Assembly: GCA_902465755.1 (NCBI GenBank)
Contig: CABQOK010000006.1
Span: 1-17,276, forward strand
From: an uncultured Anaerococcus sp.
GTDB taxonomy: Bacteria > Bacillota > Clostridia > Tissierellales > Peptoniphilaceae
Length of the DNA stretch: 17,276 bases
Direction of reading: 5' to 3'
Positions 6,934 to 13,682 of this stretch are shown in pieces. Position 1 is the first letter of the stretch, and every line of letters begins with the position of its first letter. The notes under the pieces are model-generated. The model saw only the letters and a program-made list of their open reading frames with translations. It ran no database searches and had not been told where the DNA came from. Position numbers and translations under genes: made by a program.

Positions 6934-8208
6934 TTAGTCCTCCTCGTAAAATCTCTTGTAAATCTTATAAGCGTCAAAGTGATCATAGGTTCCTCCAAGC
7001 TCTCTTATGGAATGCATGGCAAGGATTGGTTCACCGACGTCTATACTTCTTATACCCAAATTTGCTGAGGCTATTGGTCCAATGGTAGATCCACCCTGTT
7101 TGTCGTTTCTATTGTGGAAGCTTTGTAGCTTTAATCCTAAGTCTCTTGCAATTTTGATAATTCTAGCCTTACTTTCGATATTTGTACTATAGGCGCCATT
7201 TGCCGCAATCTTTATAACAAGTCCCTCATTCATCCTAACTTCGTTAGTTGGGTCAGAAAACCCTTTGAAGTTTGGGTGGATGGCGTGAGCTTGGTCGGCA
7301 CTTATCAAAAATGAGTTTTCAATTGCTATCTGGTAATCCTCCTCATCTCCTCCACTTAAAAGGGTAAATCTCTTTAGACAAGCTCCTAAAAATGGTGAGA
7401 AGGCTCCTGTTCTTGTCCTCGAACCAATCTCTTCATTATCATTTAAGATTAAAGCATTTGTCTTTGTAGAATCGGTATTTACAAAGGCCATTAGAGATGC
7501 GTGAACAGATCCAAGGTTGTCAATTCTACCTATTTGATACATGTCATTTATGATTACTCCCTTTTGTCTATCGTACAAGGATAAATCATAATCTACTATG
7601 GATTTTGGGTCAATTCCTAGCTCTTCTCCAATTAGCTTTTGGATGTAGCCGTCCTTTTGGGCCCTGTCTTTTATAGTAGTGATGATAGGATATAAATTGT
7701 CTTGTGGATTGTAAGAAAAGTCCTTGTTTACAGTCCTATTCATATGAATTGCAGCATTTGGTATTGTTAGTAGGTCCTTATCTATATTTATGAGACTAGA
7801 TAATAGCTTGCCTTCTTTTTCATAAACGATTTTTCCAGCAAGGGATAAAGTCCTATCAAGCCATGTCGAATAAATCATTCCTCCATATACTTCAACATTT
7901 AGCTTGAGATATCCATTTTCTGCCATTTCTGGATTGGATTTTACTTTAAAAGTTGGGCTTTCTGTGTGTGATCCAATTATATCAAAACCATCTTTTAAAT
8001 CTTTGCCGAGATTTATGGCAAAAAGAGCAGTTCCGTCACGAACTACAAAATATTTGCCCTTTTCCTTGATATCCCACTTTTCATTCTCAAAAAGTTCTGT
8101 GTAGCCATTTTCCTTTAAAATCTTACGGGCATTTTCTACCGCATAATAGGAAACTGGACTATCGTCAATAAATTTTATTAAATCTTTTATAAATTCTATA
8201 TTTTCCAT
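6934..8208 (-). CDS. apeB: M18-family aminopeptidase (ApeB-like)
   Basis: This 424-residue cytosolic metallo-aminopeptidase removes N-terminal residues from peptides, a natural partner to the peptide importer nearby. Predicted zinc ligands and catalytic residues are visible: His81 in GSHTESP, Asp230 in GRIDNLG, Glu259-Glu260 in NDNEEIGS, Asp305 in ISADQAHA and His399 in LAMHSIRE. Other M18 marks are NPEM...NVEVYGG (residues 92-110), DRTLSLAG and KQGGSTIGP. The usual HxD motif reads HTE (Glu83 for Asp), an unusual conservative change at a catalytic-motif position. No Shine-Dalgarno precedes the ATG. A TATGAT hexamer lies 6 bases upstream, suggesting a possible leaderless transcript. The gene abuts the thiamine-binding protein gene downstream. 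Confidence 0.92.
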   Translation of the reverse strand: MENIEFIKDLIKFIDDSPVSYYAVENARKILKENGYTELFENEKWDIKEKGKYFVVRDGTALFAINLGKDLKDGFDIIGSHTESPTFKVKSNPEMAENGYLKLNVEVYGGMIYSTWLDRTLSLAGKIVYEKEGKLLSSLINIDKDLLTIPNAAIHMNRTVNKDFSYNPQDNLYPIITTIKDRAQKDGYIQKLIGEELGIDPKSIVDYDLSLYDRQKGVIINDMYQIGRIDNLGSVHASLMAFVNTDSTKTNALILNDNEEIGSRTRTGAFSPFLGACLKRFTLLSGGDEEDYQIAIENSFLISADQAHAIHPNFKGFSDPTNEVRMNEGLVIKIAANGAYSTNIESKARIIKIARDLGLKLQSFHNRNDKQGGSTIGPIASANLGIRSIDVGEPILAMHSIRELGGTYDHFDAYKIYKRFYEED

Positions 8209-8209
8209 A

Positions 8210-8220
8210 CTTATATCATA
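8210..8220 (-). promoter_or_regulatory. Candidate -10 element directly upstream of the aminopeptidase
   Basis: On the minus strand TATGAT (8220-8215) ends 6 bases before the ATG, and an overlapping TATAAG lies at 8215-8210. No convincing -35 is found 16-18 bases upstream. Transcription from here would start at or next to the start codon. The 70-base gap to the hydrolase gene shows no terminator, so read-through from that gene is also possible. Confidence 0.3.
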
Positions 8221-8278
8221 CCCAAAAATATCTTTCCTTCATTTTGAAATAAGATAAGCATAAGTCATTGAAATAATT

Positions 8279-9217
8279 TTAATATTTATCTAGAAAAGTT
8301 CCTATAAGATTCTTAAAGCCTTGAGGGTCTTTCTCAGAAAACTCACAGTGGCCGAAGTCTTCTCCTGTATAGATTTCTTTCTTGCTTGAGTTTATAGACT
8401 CATATACCTCCCTACCCATATGGTAAGGGGTCATAGTATCTATCTTTGAATTTATTACAAGGACAGGGCATGAAATATATGCCTGTCTTGCCCATTTAGT
8501 AGAATCTATATCTTCTAGGTCAAAGCCTAATTTCATCTTTAGGAAGATATTTCCCATAAATCTCATAAAACTTTGAGGAACCTTCTCCTCCTCTTCGACT
8601 TTAGATAAGACCTCATCAACCATTTCCCTACTATCTCCTAGAGGGCAGTCGAGGATTAGGTAGTCAATATTTGAACTATCCCTACTAGCAGCAATAAGAC
8701 TAGTCGCTCCTCCATAGGATTCACCATAAAGGATAATCTTCTCATTTGGATAATCCTTTTTTATATAAGAAATCGCATCCAGACAATCAAAAGACTCAAG
8801 GACCCCATAGGTATTGTAAGGGAGAAGATTCTCCCCAGAATTTCTCTGATCGTAGATTAAAAGAGAAAAACCTAAATCATAGAAAATCTGACCCTGGGTT
8901 GAAAGAGAATACTTAGTCCCTCCCATACCGTGAACCATGATACAAATCCCCTTAGCTTGTGGATTTCTGATAAATACGGCAGGAATTTCATGTCCGTCTT
9001 CGCTTGATTTTATCTTAATATCTTTGATATCTTTTCCTCGAGCAAACTCATCATAAATACCTTTATAGGAAGCTAGGTTTTTATTGGTCTCTTCCCTACT
9101 CACATTTTCAGTCATACCTTCGAAGGTAGCCTTGCCGACAAAGATAGAAAAAGCAATAAAAAGAATTATGATTATAGATAAAGTTACACCAAGCCCAATC
9201 TTAAGTTTTCTCCTCAT
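8279..9217 (-). CDS. Membrane-anchored alpha/beta hydrolase
   Basis: The 312-residue protein starts with basic residues and one hydrophobic segment (about 8-28), so it is probably anchored with the enzyme domain outside. The hydrolase fold shows the oxyanion segment VHGMGG (95-100), YDQRNSGEN, nucleophile elbow GESYGG with Ser167, then Asp260 in NSKIDTMTP and His290 in DFGHCEF, completing a catalytic triad. A lid-like helical insert (about 200-240) separates the strands. This resembles the YqkD/YfhR-like serine hydrolases of Firmicutes, annotated broadly as alpha/beta hydrolase or putative esterase/peptidase. The substrate is unknown. RBS GGGAGG precedes the ATG, with a promoter about 30 bases upstream. 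It may be transcribed with the aminopeptidase, since no terminator follows it. Confidence 0.88.
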   Translation of the reverse strand: MRRKLKIGLGVTLSIIIILFIAFSIFVGKATFEGMTENVSREETNKNLASYKGIYDEFARGKDIKDIKIKSSEDGHEIPAVFIRNPQAKGICIMVHGMGGTKYSLSTQGQIFYDLGFSLLIYDQRNSGENLLPYNTYGVLESFDCLDAISYIKKDYPNEKIILYGESYGGATSLIAASRDSSNIDYLILDCPLGDSREMVDEVLSKVEEEEKVPQSFMRFMGNIFLKMKLGFDLEDIDSTKWARQAYISCPVLVINSKIDTMTPYHMGREVYESINSSKKEIYTGEDFGHCEFSEKDPQGFKNLIGTFLDKY

Positions 9218-9245
9218 AAAAGCCTCCCAAATAGTTCTTATATAT

Positions 9246-9274
9246 ATTATAAGATATTTTGACCTAGATTAGAA
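9246..9274 (-). promoter_or_regulatory. Promoter of the alpha/beta hydrolase gene
   Basis: On the minus strand TATAAT (9251-9246) is a perfect -10, with a weak -35, TTCTAA (9274-9269), 17 bases upstream. The start would be near 9239, giving a leader of about 22 nt with GGGAGG. Confidence 0.6.
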
Positions 9275-9388
9275 TATTCAGGAAAACATTTTACATAGTT
9301 TTTACAATAGCTTTAATTTGTAGAAAAGATTGATATTTCTTTTTTTCTATCCTTTTTAATTATCTTTCAAATTTCATTTAATCTCCAC

Positions 9389-9426
9389 TAAAAAAGAAGC
9401 TTTCCCTAATAGAAAACTTCTTTTTT
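9389..9426 (-). terminator. Terminator of the fruRKA operon (bidirectional in form)
   Basis: On the minus strand AAGAAGTTTTC (9422-9412) pairs with GAAAGCTTCTT (9404-9394) around a 7-base loop. It is followed by T's (9394-9389). The opposite strand also has six T after the stem, so it could work both ways. It lies about 20 bases after the fruA stop. The rest of the 9275-9388 gap is AT-rich, with nothing recognisable. Confidence 0.85.
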
Positions 9427-9441
9427 CTTTGATTATATTTA

Positions 9442-11307
9442 TTAATCTTTCTTTTTGATAAATCCGTAGATTAATCCACCTACTATAGATCCCACTAGGA
9501 CTGCTCCTAAGAAAATCCCTGCTTGGCTTAGGCTTGACATAGCTGGCAATACAAAGACTCCTCCGTGTGGGGCTGGGGCTGATATGTTAAAGCCTCCAAC
9601 TATTGCTCCTGCTATGGCTGATCCTATAACACTTGCTGGGATTACCTTAGTTGGTTCCGCAGCTGCGAAAGGAATTGCTCCTTCTGTTATAAAGCTTAGT
9701 CCTAGGATATAATTGGTAATTGTAGTCTTCTTTTGATCTTCTGTAAACTTGTCCTTAAAGAAGGTTGTAGCTATAGCTATTGCAATTGGTGGCACCATTC
9801 CTCCAACCATTACAGCTGCCATAAAGGTTCCTATTCCTGTATCTGTGAAGGCTCCGATTGCGAAGGCGTAAGCTGCTTTGTTTATTGGACCACCCATGTC
9901 TATTGCCATCATGCCTGCAAGGATTGCTCCAAGTAATAGCATATTAGCTCCAGATAGGCTCATTAACCAATTGTTAATGAAGGTATTGATTCCAGTAAAT
10001 ATTGGATCTATGATAAAGAACATCAAGGCTCCGACGATTAAAAGACCAAATACTGGATAGATTAGCATTGGCTTTAAGCCTTCGATAGATTTTGGAAGGT
10101 TTCTGAAGGCTTTCTTTAGTAAATTAACTACATAACCTGCAAGGAAACCTCCGATTAGTCCACCGATAAAGCCAGCTCCACGGCTTGCCATAAGTCCTGC
10201 AACCATACCAGGCATTAGGGCTGGTCTATCTCCAATTGACATAGCAATAAAACCTGCAAGGATTGGTATTAGGAAGCTAAAGGCATCCCCTCCGAGACCA
10301 TTTAGGAAAGTGAAGGCAAGGGAGCTATCTCCTGCGAATCTTTCTACTAGGAAGGAGATTGCCATGAGGATTCCACCACCGATTACAAATGGTAGCATGT
10401 GGCTAATTCCATTCATTAGGTCTCCGTAAATCTTTTGCCAGAAGCTTTGACCTTCGCCATCGTCATCACTTCCCTTACTTGATCCTTCTTCTGCAGTAAA
10501 GATTCTTCCTTCGCCCTTGATGGCTTTTTCGATTAGTTCATCGCTTTTTCTGATTCCGTCAGATACTGGTCTTTGGATAAGTCTTTTGCCATCGAACCTG
10601 TTTGTTTCGACTTTCTTATCTGCTGCAATGATTATGGCGTCAGCTTCTTCGATTTCCTTGGCTGTTAGTCTATTTTTTATTCCATCAGACCCATTTGTCT
10701 CGACCTTTATTGAAACTCCTGCCTTTTTGGCTGCCTTTTCTAGGGCTTCTTGGGCCATATAGGTGTGGGCTATACCATTTGGGCAAGCTGTCACTGCTAG
10801 TAGTTTGATATCGCTATTTGTTGCTTCTTCTTCAACTACTGGGGCCTTCTTTTTCTCAGAGTATTTGTCGATTACTCCGTAAACTTCTTCAACGCTAGAG
10901 CATTTCTTAAGATCATCGATAAAGCCTTCTTTCATAATCATTTTTGAAAGCTCGGCTAGGGTTTCTACATGGAGGTTGTTTTCTCCAGCTGGTGCTCCTA
11001 TGGCGAAAAATATTTCTGTTGGCTCACCGTCAAGGGCTTCGTAGTCAAGTCCTCCTACTTTTCTTGCAAATAATACTGCTGGTTCTTTTACAGTTTCGTT
11101 TTTGGTGTGAGGGATGGCTACTGACTCACCTAGGGCAGTTGATCCTTCTTCTTCTCTTGCTATTAGGCCAGTTTTGAAGTCTTCTCTGTCTTTTACATAG
11201 CCTTTTTCGAAAAACTTTGTGGCTATTTCATCAATTGCACTTTTCTTATCATTTGCCTGAAGGTCAAATATCATCAGTTCAGGCTTGAGTAAATCTCTAA
11301 TTTCCAC
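9442..11307 (-). CDS. fruA: Fructose-specific PTS transporter EIIABC
   Basis: This 621-residue fused PTS permease phosphorylates fructose to fructose 1-phosphate during uptake. Domain order is EIIA (about 1-150), with phospho-accepting His67 in SVAIPHTKN. EIIB (about 165-265) follows, with phospho-Cys175 in AVTACPNGIAHTYMA. The EIIC membrane domain (about 285-618) contains GDLMNGISHMLPFVIGGGI, a Gly-rich loop, IDMGGPINKAAYAFA, ITEGAIPFAA and the C-terminal PAPHGGVF. A charged Gly/Ser/Asp linker joins B and C. The start is GTG at 11307, inside the last codons of fruK (11-base overlap), with GGAGG about 9 bases upstream. Together with FruK it completes fructose entry into glycolysis. The fructose call is supported by the 1-phosphofructokinase neighbour. 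Confidence 0.95.
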   Translation of the reverse strand: MEIRDLLKPELMIFDLQANDKKSAIDEIATKFFEKGYVKDREDFKTGLIAREEEGSTALGESVAIPHTKNETVKEPAVLFARKVGGLDYEALDGEPTEIFFAIGAPAGENNLHVETLAELSKMIMKEGFIDDLKKCSSVEEVYGVIDKYSEKKKAPVVEEEATNSDIKLLAVTACPNGIAHTYMAQEALEKAAKKAGVSIKVETNGSDGIKNRLTAKEIEEADAIIIAADKKVETNRFDGKRLIQRPVSDGIRKSDELIEKAIKGEGRIFTAEEGSSKGSDDDGEGQSFWQKIYGDLMNGISHMLPFVIGGGILMAISFLVERFAGDSSLAFTFLNGLGGDAFSFLIPILAGFIAMSIGDRPALMPGMVAGLMASRGAGFIGGLIGGFLAGYVVNLLKKAFRNLPKSIEGLKPMLIYPVFGLLIVGALMFFIIDPIFTGINTFINNWLMSLSGANMLLLGAILAGMMAIDMGGPINKAAYAFAIGAFTDTGIGTFMAAVMVGGMVPPIAIAIATTFFKDKFTEDQKKTTITNYILGLSFITEGAIPFAAAEPTKVIPASVIGSAIAGAIVGGFNISAPAPHGGVFVLPAMSSLSQAGIFLGAVLVGSIVGGLIYGFIKKKD

Positions 11308-12205
11308 TTTCCTTTACCTCCACTTTTTCTAAAATCTCATCAATTTTTTCCTTACTTCCTATATCAGGGCTAAAGGCTGTCGCTGTTCCTGAAGCAACCG
11401 CAAGCTTGTAGGCTTCCTTCTTAGATAAGTTATGGCTTAGGCCGTAGACAAATCCTGCCACCATGGAATCCCCTGCTCCAACGGAGTTTACAAGCTTTCC
11501 TGTAATTGGGCTTGCCTTAAGGACTCTATCCTTATCTACAAAGATAGAACCTTCTCCTCCTAGAGATACGATTACATTTTCTGCTCCAAGTTCGTTTAGC
11601 TTTCTTGCGTAAGAGATTATTTCTTCATCTGTTCCTATCTCAGTCTCAAAAATCTTTCCTAGCTCTTCTTTGTTTGGTTTTACAAGAACCGGCTTATATT
11701 TTAGGTAGTCTAGGACTTCCTTGTTCGCTATGTCTATAGTAAAATTACAGGGGATTTTTCCTATTACTTCCTTATAGAAGTCCTTATCGAGACTTTTGGG
11801 TAGGGAACCTGATATTACTAAAAGATCATCTTCTTTGAGTGCCTTAAGACTAGCAAAAAATTTCTCTACTTCTTTCTCTTCTATATGAGGTCCTTCTGCA
11901 TTGATTTCTGTCTCATCTTGGTATTTTAATTTGACATTGATCCTAGAATCTCCCTCAATTTCTGTAAAGTTTTCATTAATGCCTAGCTTTTCTAGCTCAT
12001 TTTTTATGAAATCTCCAGTAAAACCACCTAGAAAGCCAATATTTACAGGATCATCTCCCAAGTTCTTAAGTAGCTTTGAGACCATGATTCCCTTACCGCC
12101 TGGATACATAACGCTCGCCTTGCTACGAAGGGTCGCTCCATGGTTAAATTCATCTATCCTCATTACATAATCTATTGATGGATTCGTTGTTAATGTATAA
12201 ATCAT
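11297..12205 (-). CDS. fruK: 1-phosphofructokinase FruK
   Basis: This 302-residue PfkB-family sugar kinase converts fructose 1-phosphate to fructose 1,6-bisphosphate. The N-terminus (IYTLTTNPSIDYVM) is typical of the FruK/LacC branch. Other motifs are GGKG (36-39), DSRINVKL (86-93), VISGSLP (130-136), VKPNKEEL (175-182), SLGGEGS (214-220), and GAGDSMVAGF with catalytic Asp246. In the first PfkB signature the usual Asn after GGKGI is Met41, an unexpected change. The ATG overlaps the fruR stop (ATGA), with GAGGAGG upstream. Its stop lies inside the start of fruA. Tagatose-6-phosphate kinase is the closest alternative, but the FruR/EIIABC-Fru neighbours favour FruK. Confidence 0.93.
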   Translation of the reverse strand: MIYTLTTNPSIDYVMRIDEFNHGATLRSKASVMYPGGKGIMVSKLLKNLGDDPVNIGFLGGFTGDFIKNELEKLGINENFTEIEGDSRINVKLKYQDETEINAEGPHIEEKEVEKFFASLKALKEDDLLVISGSLPKSLDKDFYKEVIGKIPCNFTIDIANKEVLDYLKYKPVLVKPNKEELGKIFETEIGTDEEIISYARKLNELGAENVIVSLGGEGSIFVDKDRVLKASPITGKLVNSVGAGDSMVAGFVYGLSHNLSKKEAYKLAVASGTATAFSPDIGSKEKIDEILEKVEVKESGN

Positions 12206-12891
12206 CTGTCCTCCTCAATTAGTTCTACGTCTCTTCTTTTTATAATCTTTGCATGATAGACCTCATGGTCCTTGGAAGAATCTGCTAGGATGTAGGCCTT
12301 GTTGGAAAGCTCAATCGCCTTTCTCTTTATAAGAGCCTCGTTGATATCAGCAGTATAGAAATACTCATCATCAAAACCATTTGCTCCAATAAAGGCTAGG
12401 TCGAAATTAAAATTACAAAGCTCATTCATGGCAATCACCCCAGTAGTGACCCTAGTTCTTGCCTTAAGCCTACCTCCAATAATTATCGTATCGAACCCTT
12501 TCTCCATTAGTTTTGTAATATGCATTAGGCCATTTGTCACAATACTTACATCCTTAGCCTCTAAAAAGTCGATCATCATATTTGTTGTAGATCCCGCATC
12601 TAAGAAAACTAAGCTCTTGTCAGGGATTAACTTTGCAGCCTTTCTTCCTATAGATTTTTTCTCTTCTAACATGCTTTGCTCATTATCAGTGAAACTTCTT
12701 TCATCTGTCTTTATATTTAGTACAGCTCCCCCGTGGACCCTCCTTATCTTTCCAGCTTCCTCTAAAATATCGAGGTCGCGTCTTAGGGTTGACTCACTGA
12801 CATGTAGCTTCTTAGTTAAATATCTATTGGATATCTTCTTTTCCTTAAAAAGCACATCCAATATCATATCGAGTCTTTCTTCTAATATCAT
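12202..12891 (-). CDS. fruR: DeoR-family regulator of the fructose operon, FruR
   Basis: This 229-residue regulator has a DeoR-type winged helix-turn-helix at the N-terminus (about 5-55: ERLDMILDVL...ISNRYLTKKLHVSESTLRRDLDILEEAGKIRRVHGGAV). A sugar-phosphate-sensing DeoRC domain follows, with LDAGSTTNMM (97-106), IVTNG and IGANGFD motifs. In related systems fructose 1-phosphate or fructose 1,6-bisphosphate relieves repression. It heads the fruRKA operon and most likely autoregulates it. ATG 12891 has no Shine-Dalgarno, and a TATAAT box ends only 6 bases upstream, so the message may start at the ATG itself. The ATG nine codons in would cut into the conserved helix, so I kept the first ATG. Confidence 0.92.
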   Translation of the reverse strand: MILEERLDMILDVLFKEKKISNRYLTKKLHVSESTLRRDLDILEEAGKIRRVHGGAVLNIKTDERSFTDNEQSMLEEKKSIGRKAAKLIPDKSLVFLDAGSTTNMMIDFLEAKDVSIVTNGLMHITKLMEKGFDTIIIGGRLKARTRVTTGVIAMNELCNFNFDLAFIGANGFDDEYFYTADINEALIKRKAIELSNKAYILADSSKDHEVYHAKIIKRRDVELIEEDR

Positions 12892-12897
12892 GCTAAT

Positions 12898-12926
12898 ATT
12901 ATATCATCATTTTCGTTCAAAATCAA
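12898..12926 (-). promoter_or_regulatory. Promoter of fruRKA, placed for a leaderless mRNA
   Basis: On the minus strand TTGATT (12926-12921) and TATAAT (12903-12898) are separated by 17 bases. Only six bases lie between the -10 and the fruR ATG, so transcription should start at or beside the A of ATG. The spacer and -35 lie within the tandem repeat. Confidence 0.7.
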
Positions 12927-12944
12927 TCATATTCCTTCAAAATC
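12905..12944 (-). repeat. Tandem 20-bp direct repeat, probable FruR operator
   Basis: Two adjoining 20-base units (12944-12925 and 12924-12905 on the minus strand) read GATTTTGAA-S-GAA-W-ATGAT and agree at 17 of 20 positions. Each unit has ATTTT and AAAAT-like arms. They cover the -35 and spacer of the fruR promoter and end about 20 bases from the -35 of the divergent xpt promoter. Two in-phase sites (20 bp is about two helical turns) suit a cooperatively binding repressor. FruR is the obvious candidate, by inference only. Confidence 0.6.
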
Positions 12945-12962
12945 CTTCTATCTTATCTGAAT

Positions 12963-12990
12963 TTGACTAATTTCTTAAAAACACTATAAT
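12963..12990 (+). promoter_or_regulatory. Promoter of xpt
   Basis: TTGACT (12963-12968) and TATAAT (12985-12990) are separated by 16 bases. The start near 12997 leaves about 30 nt of leader. That is too short for a purine riboswitch, which precedes xpt in many Bacilli. Confidence 0.8.
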
Positions 12991-13026
12991 TATTAAAAGC
13001 GTATAAATTCTACATAAGGAGTGAAC

Positions 13027-13605
13027 ATGAAAGAACTTGAAGAAAAAATATTAGAAGAAGGAATCGTTATTGGACCAAATATCCTAAAGGTAGACTCCTT
13101 CCTCAACCAACAAATAGACTGTAAGCTTATCCAACAAATGGGCAAGGAATTTGCTGAGCATTTCAAAGATCAAAAGATAGATAAGGTTCTAACAGTAGAA
13201 TCATCAGGTATCGCCCCAGCCCTTGCTACAGCCTTAGAGCTTGGAGTAAAATGTGTATTCGCAAGAAAACAACAATCCCTTACAACAGGAGATGATGTTT
13301 ATCATTCAAGCGTCTACTCCTTCACCAAACAAGTTACAAATGAGCTTATAGTTTCCAAAAACTTCATCAAAGAAGACGAAAACGTCCTAATGATCGATGA
13401 CTTCTTGGCAAATGGCCAAGCAGCCAAGGGCATGGTTGCTCTAGTAAGACAAGCAGGCGCCAACCCAGTAGGCTTTGGTATAGTAATAGAAAAGTCCTTC
13501 TCTGAAGGTCGTAGCGTAATCGAAAACGAAATGGGACTAGATGTATACTCCCTAGCAAGAATTGCAAAATTAGAAGACGGAAAGATTACTTTTGTTGAAG
13601 AATAG
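13027..13605 (+). CDS. xpt: Xanthine phosphoribosyltransferase
   Basis: This 192-residue purine salvage enzyme joins xanthine to PRPP to make XMP. It has the Xpt layout: LEEKILEEG, ILKVDSFLNQQID (19-31), TVESSGIAPALATAL (56-70), ARKQQSLT (79-86), and the PRPP-binding loop VLMIDDFLANGQAA (120-133). Those features separate Xpt from hypoxanthine and adenine phosphoribosyltransferases. The in-frame GTG at 13021 is rejected as the start, because the Shine-Dalgarno AAGGAG (13016-13021) overlaps it and is spaced for ATG 13027. The gene is monocistronic, with its own promoter and terminator, and divergent from the fructose operon. The purine permease at the left edge fits the same salvage theme. Confidence 0.95.
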   Translation: MKELEEKILEEGIVIGPNILKVDSFLNQQIDCKLIQQMGKEFAEHFKDQKIDKVLTVESSGIAPALATALELGVKCVFARKQQSLTTGDDVYHSSVYSFTKQVTNELIVSKNFIKEDENVLMIDDFLANGQAAKGMVALVRQAGANPVGFGIVIEKSFSEGRSVIENEMGLDVYSLARIAKLEDGKITFVEE

Positions 13606-13613
13606 AATAAACT

Positions 13614-13638
13614 AAAAGGAGCCAAGAGCTCCTTTTTT
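13614..13638 (+). terminator. Terminator of xpt
   Basis: AAAAGGAGC (13614-13622) pairs with GCTCCTTTT (13628-13636) around CAAGA and runs into a six-T tract. It lies 8 bases after the xpt stop. Confidence 0.9.
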
Positions 13639-13682
13639 CTTTAAGAATTTTTATCTTTAAACCACTTTTATATTATCCAATT

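Noticed and set aside
9275..9388. Small gene or RNA in the AT-rich gap after fruA
   Set aside because: No reading frame with a ribosome site and no stable structure other than the terminator at 9389-9426.
12905..12924. PurR box in the xpt-fruR intergenic region (TTCGTTC similar to the CGAAC core)
   Set aside because: The core lacks the CCGAAC pattern, and the unit is better explained as one copy of the tandem repeat at the fruR promoter.
12945..13020. Purine riboswitch upstream of xpt, suggested by a TATAA-like sequence near 13001
   Set aside because: The three-helix aptamer cannot be formed in the 30 nt after the promoter, and its loop motifs are missing.
13021..13026. GTG 13021 as start of xpt
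   Set aside because: The Shine-Dalgarno AAGGAG overlaps this GTG; it is spaced for ATG 13027, which also matches the family N-terminus.
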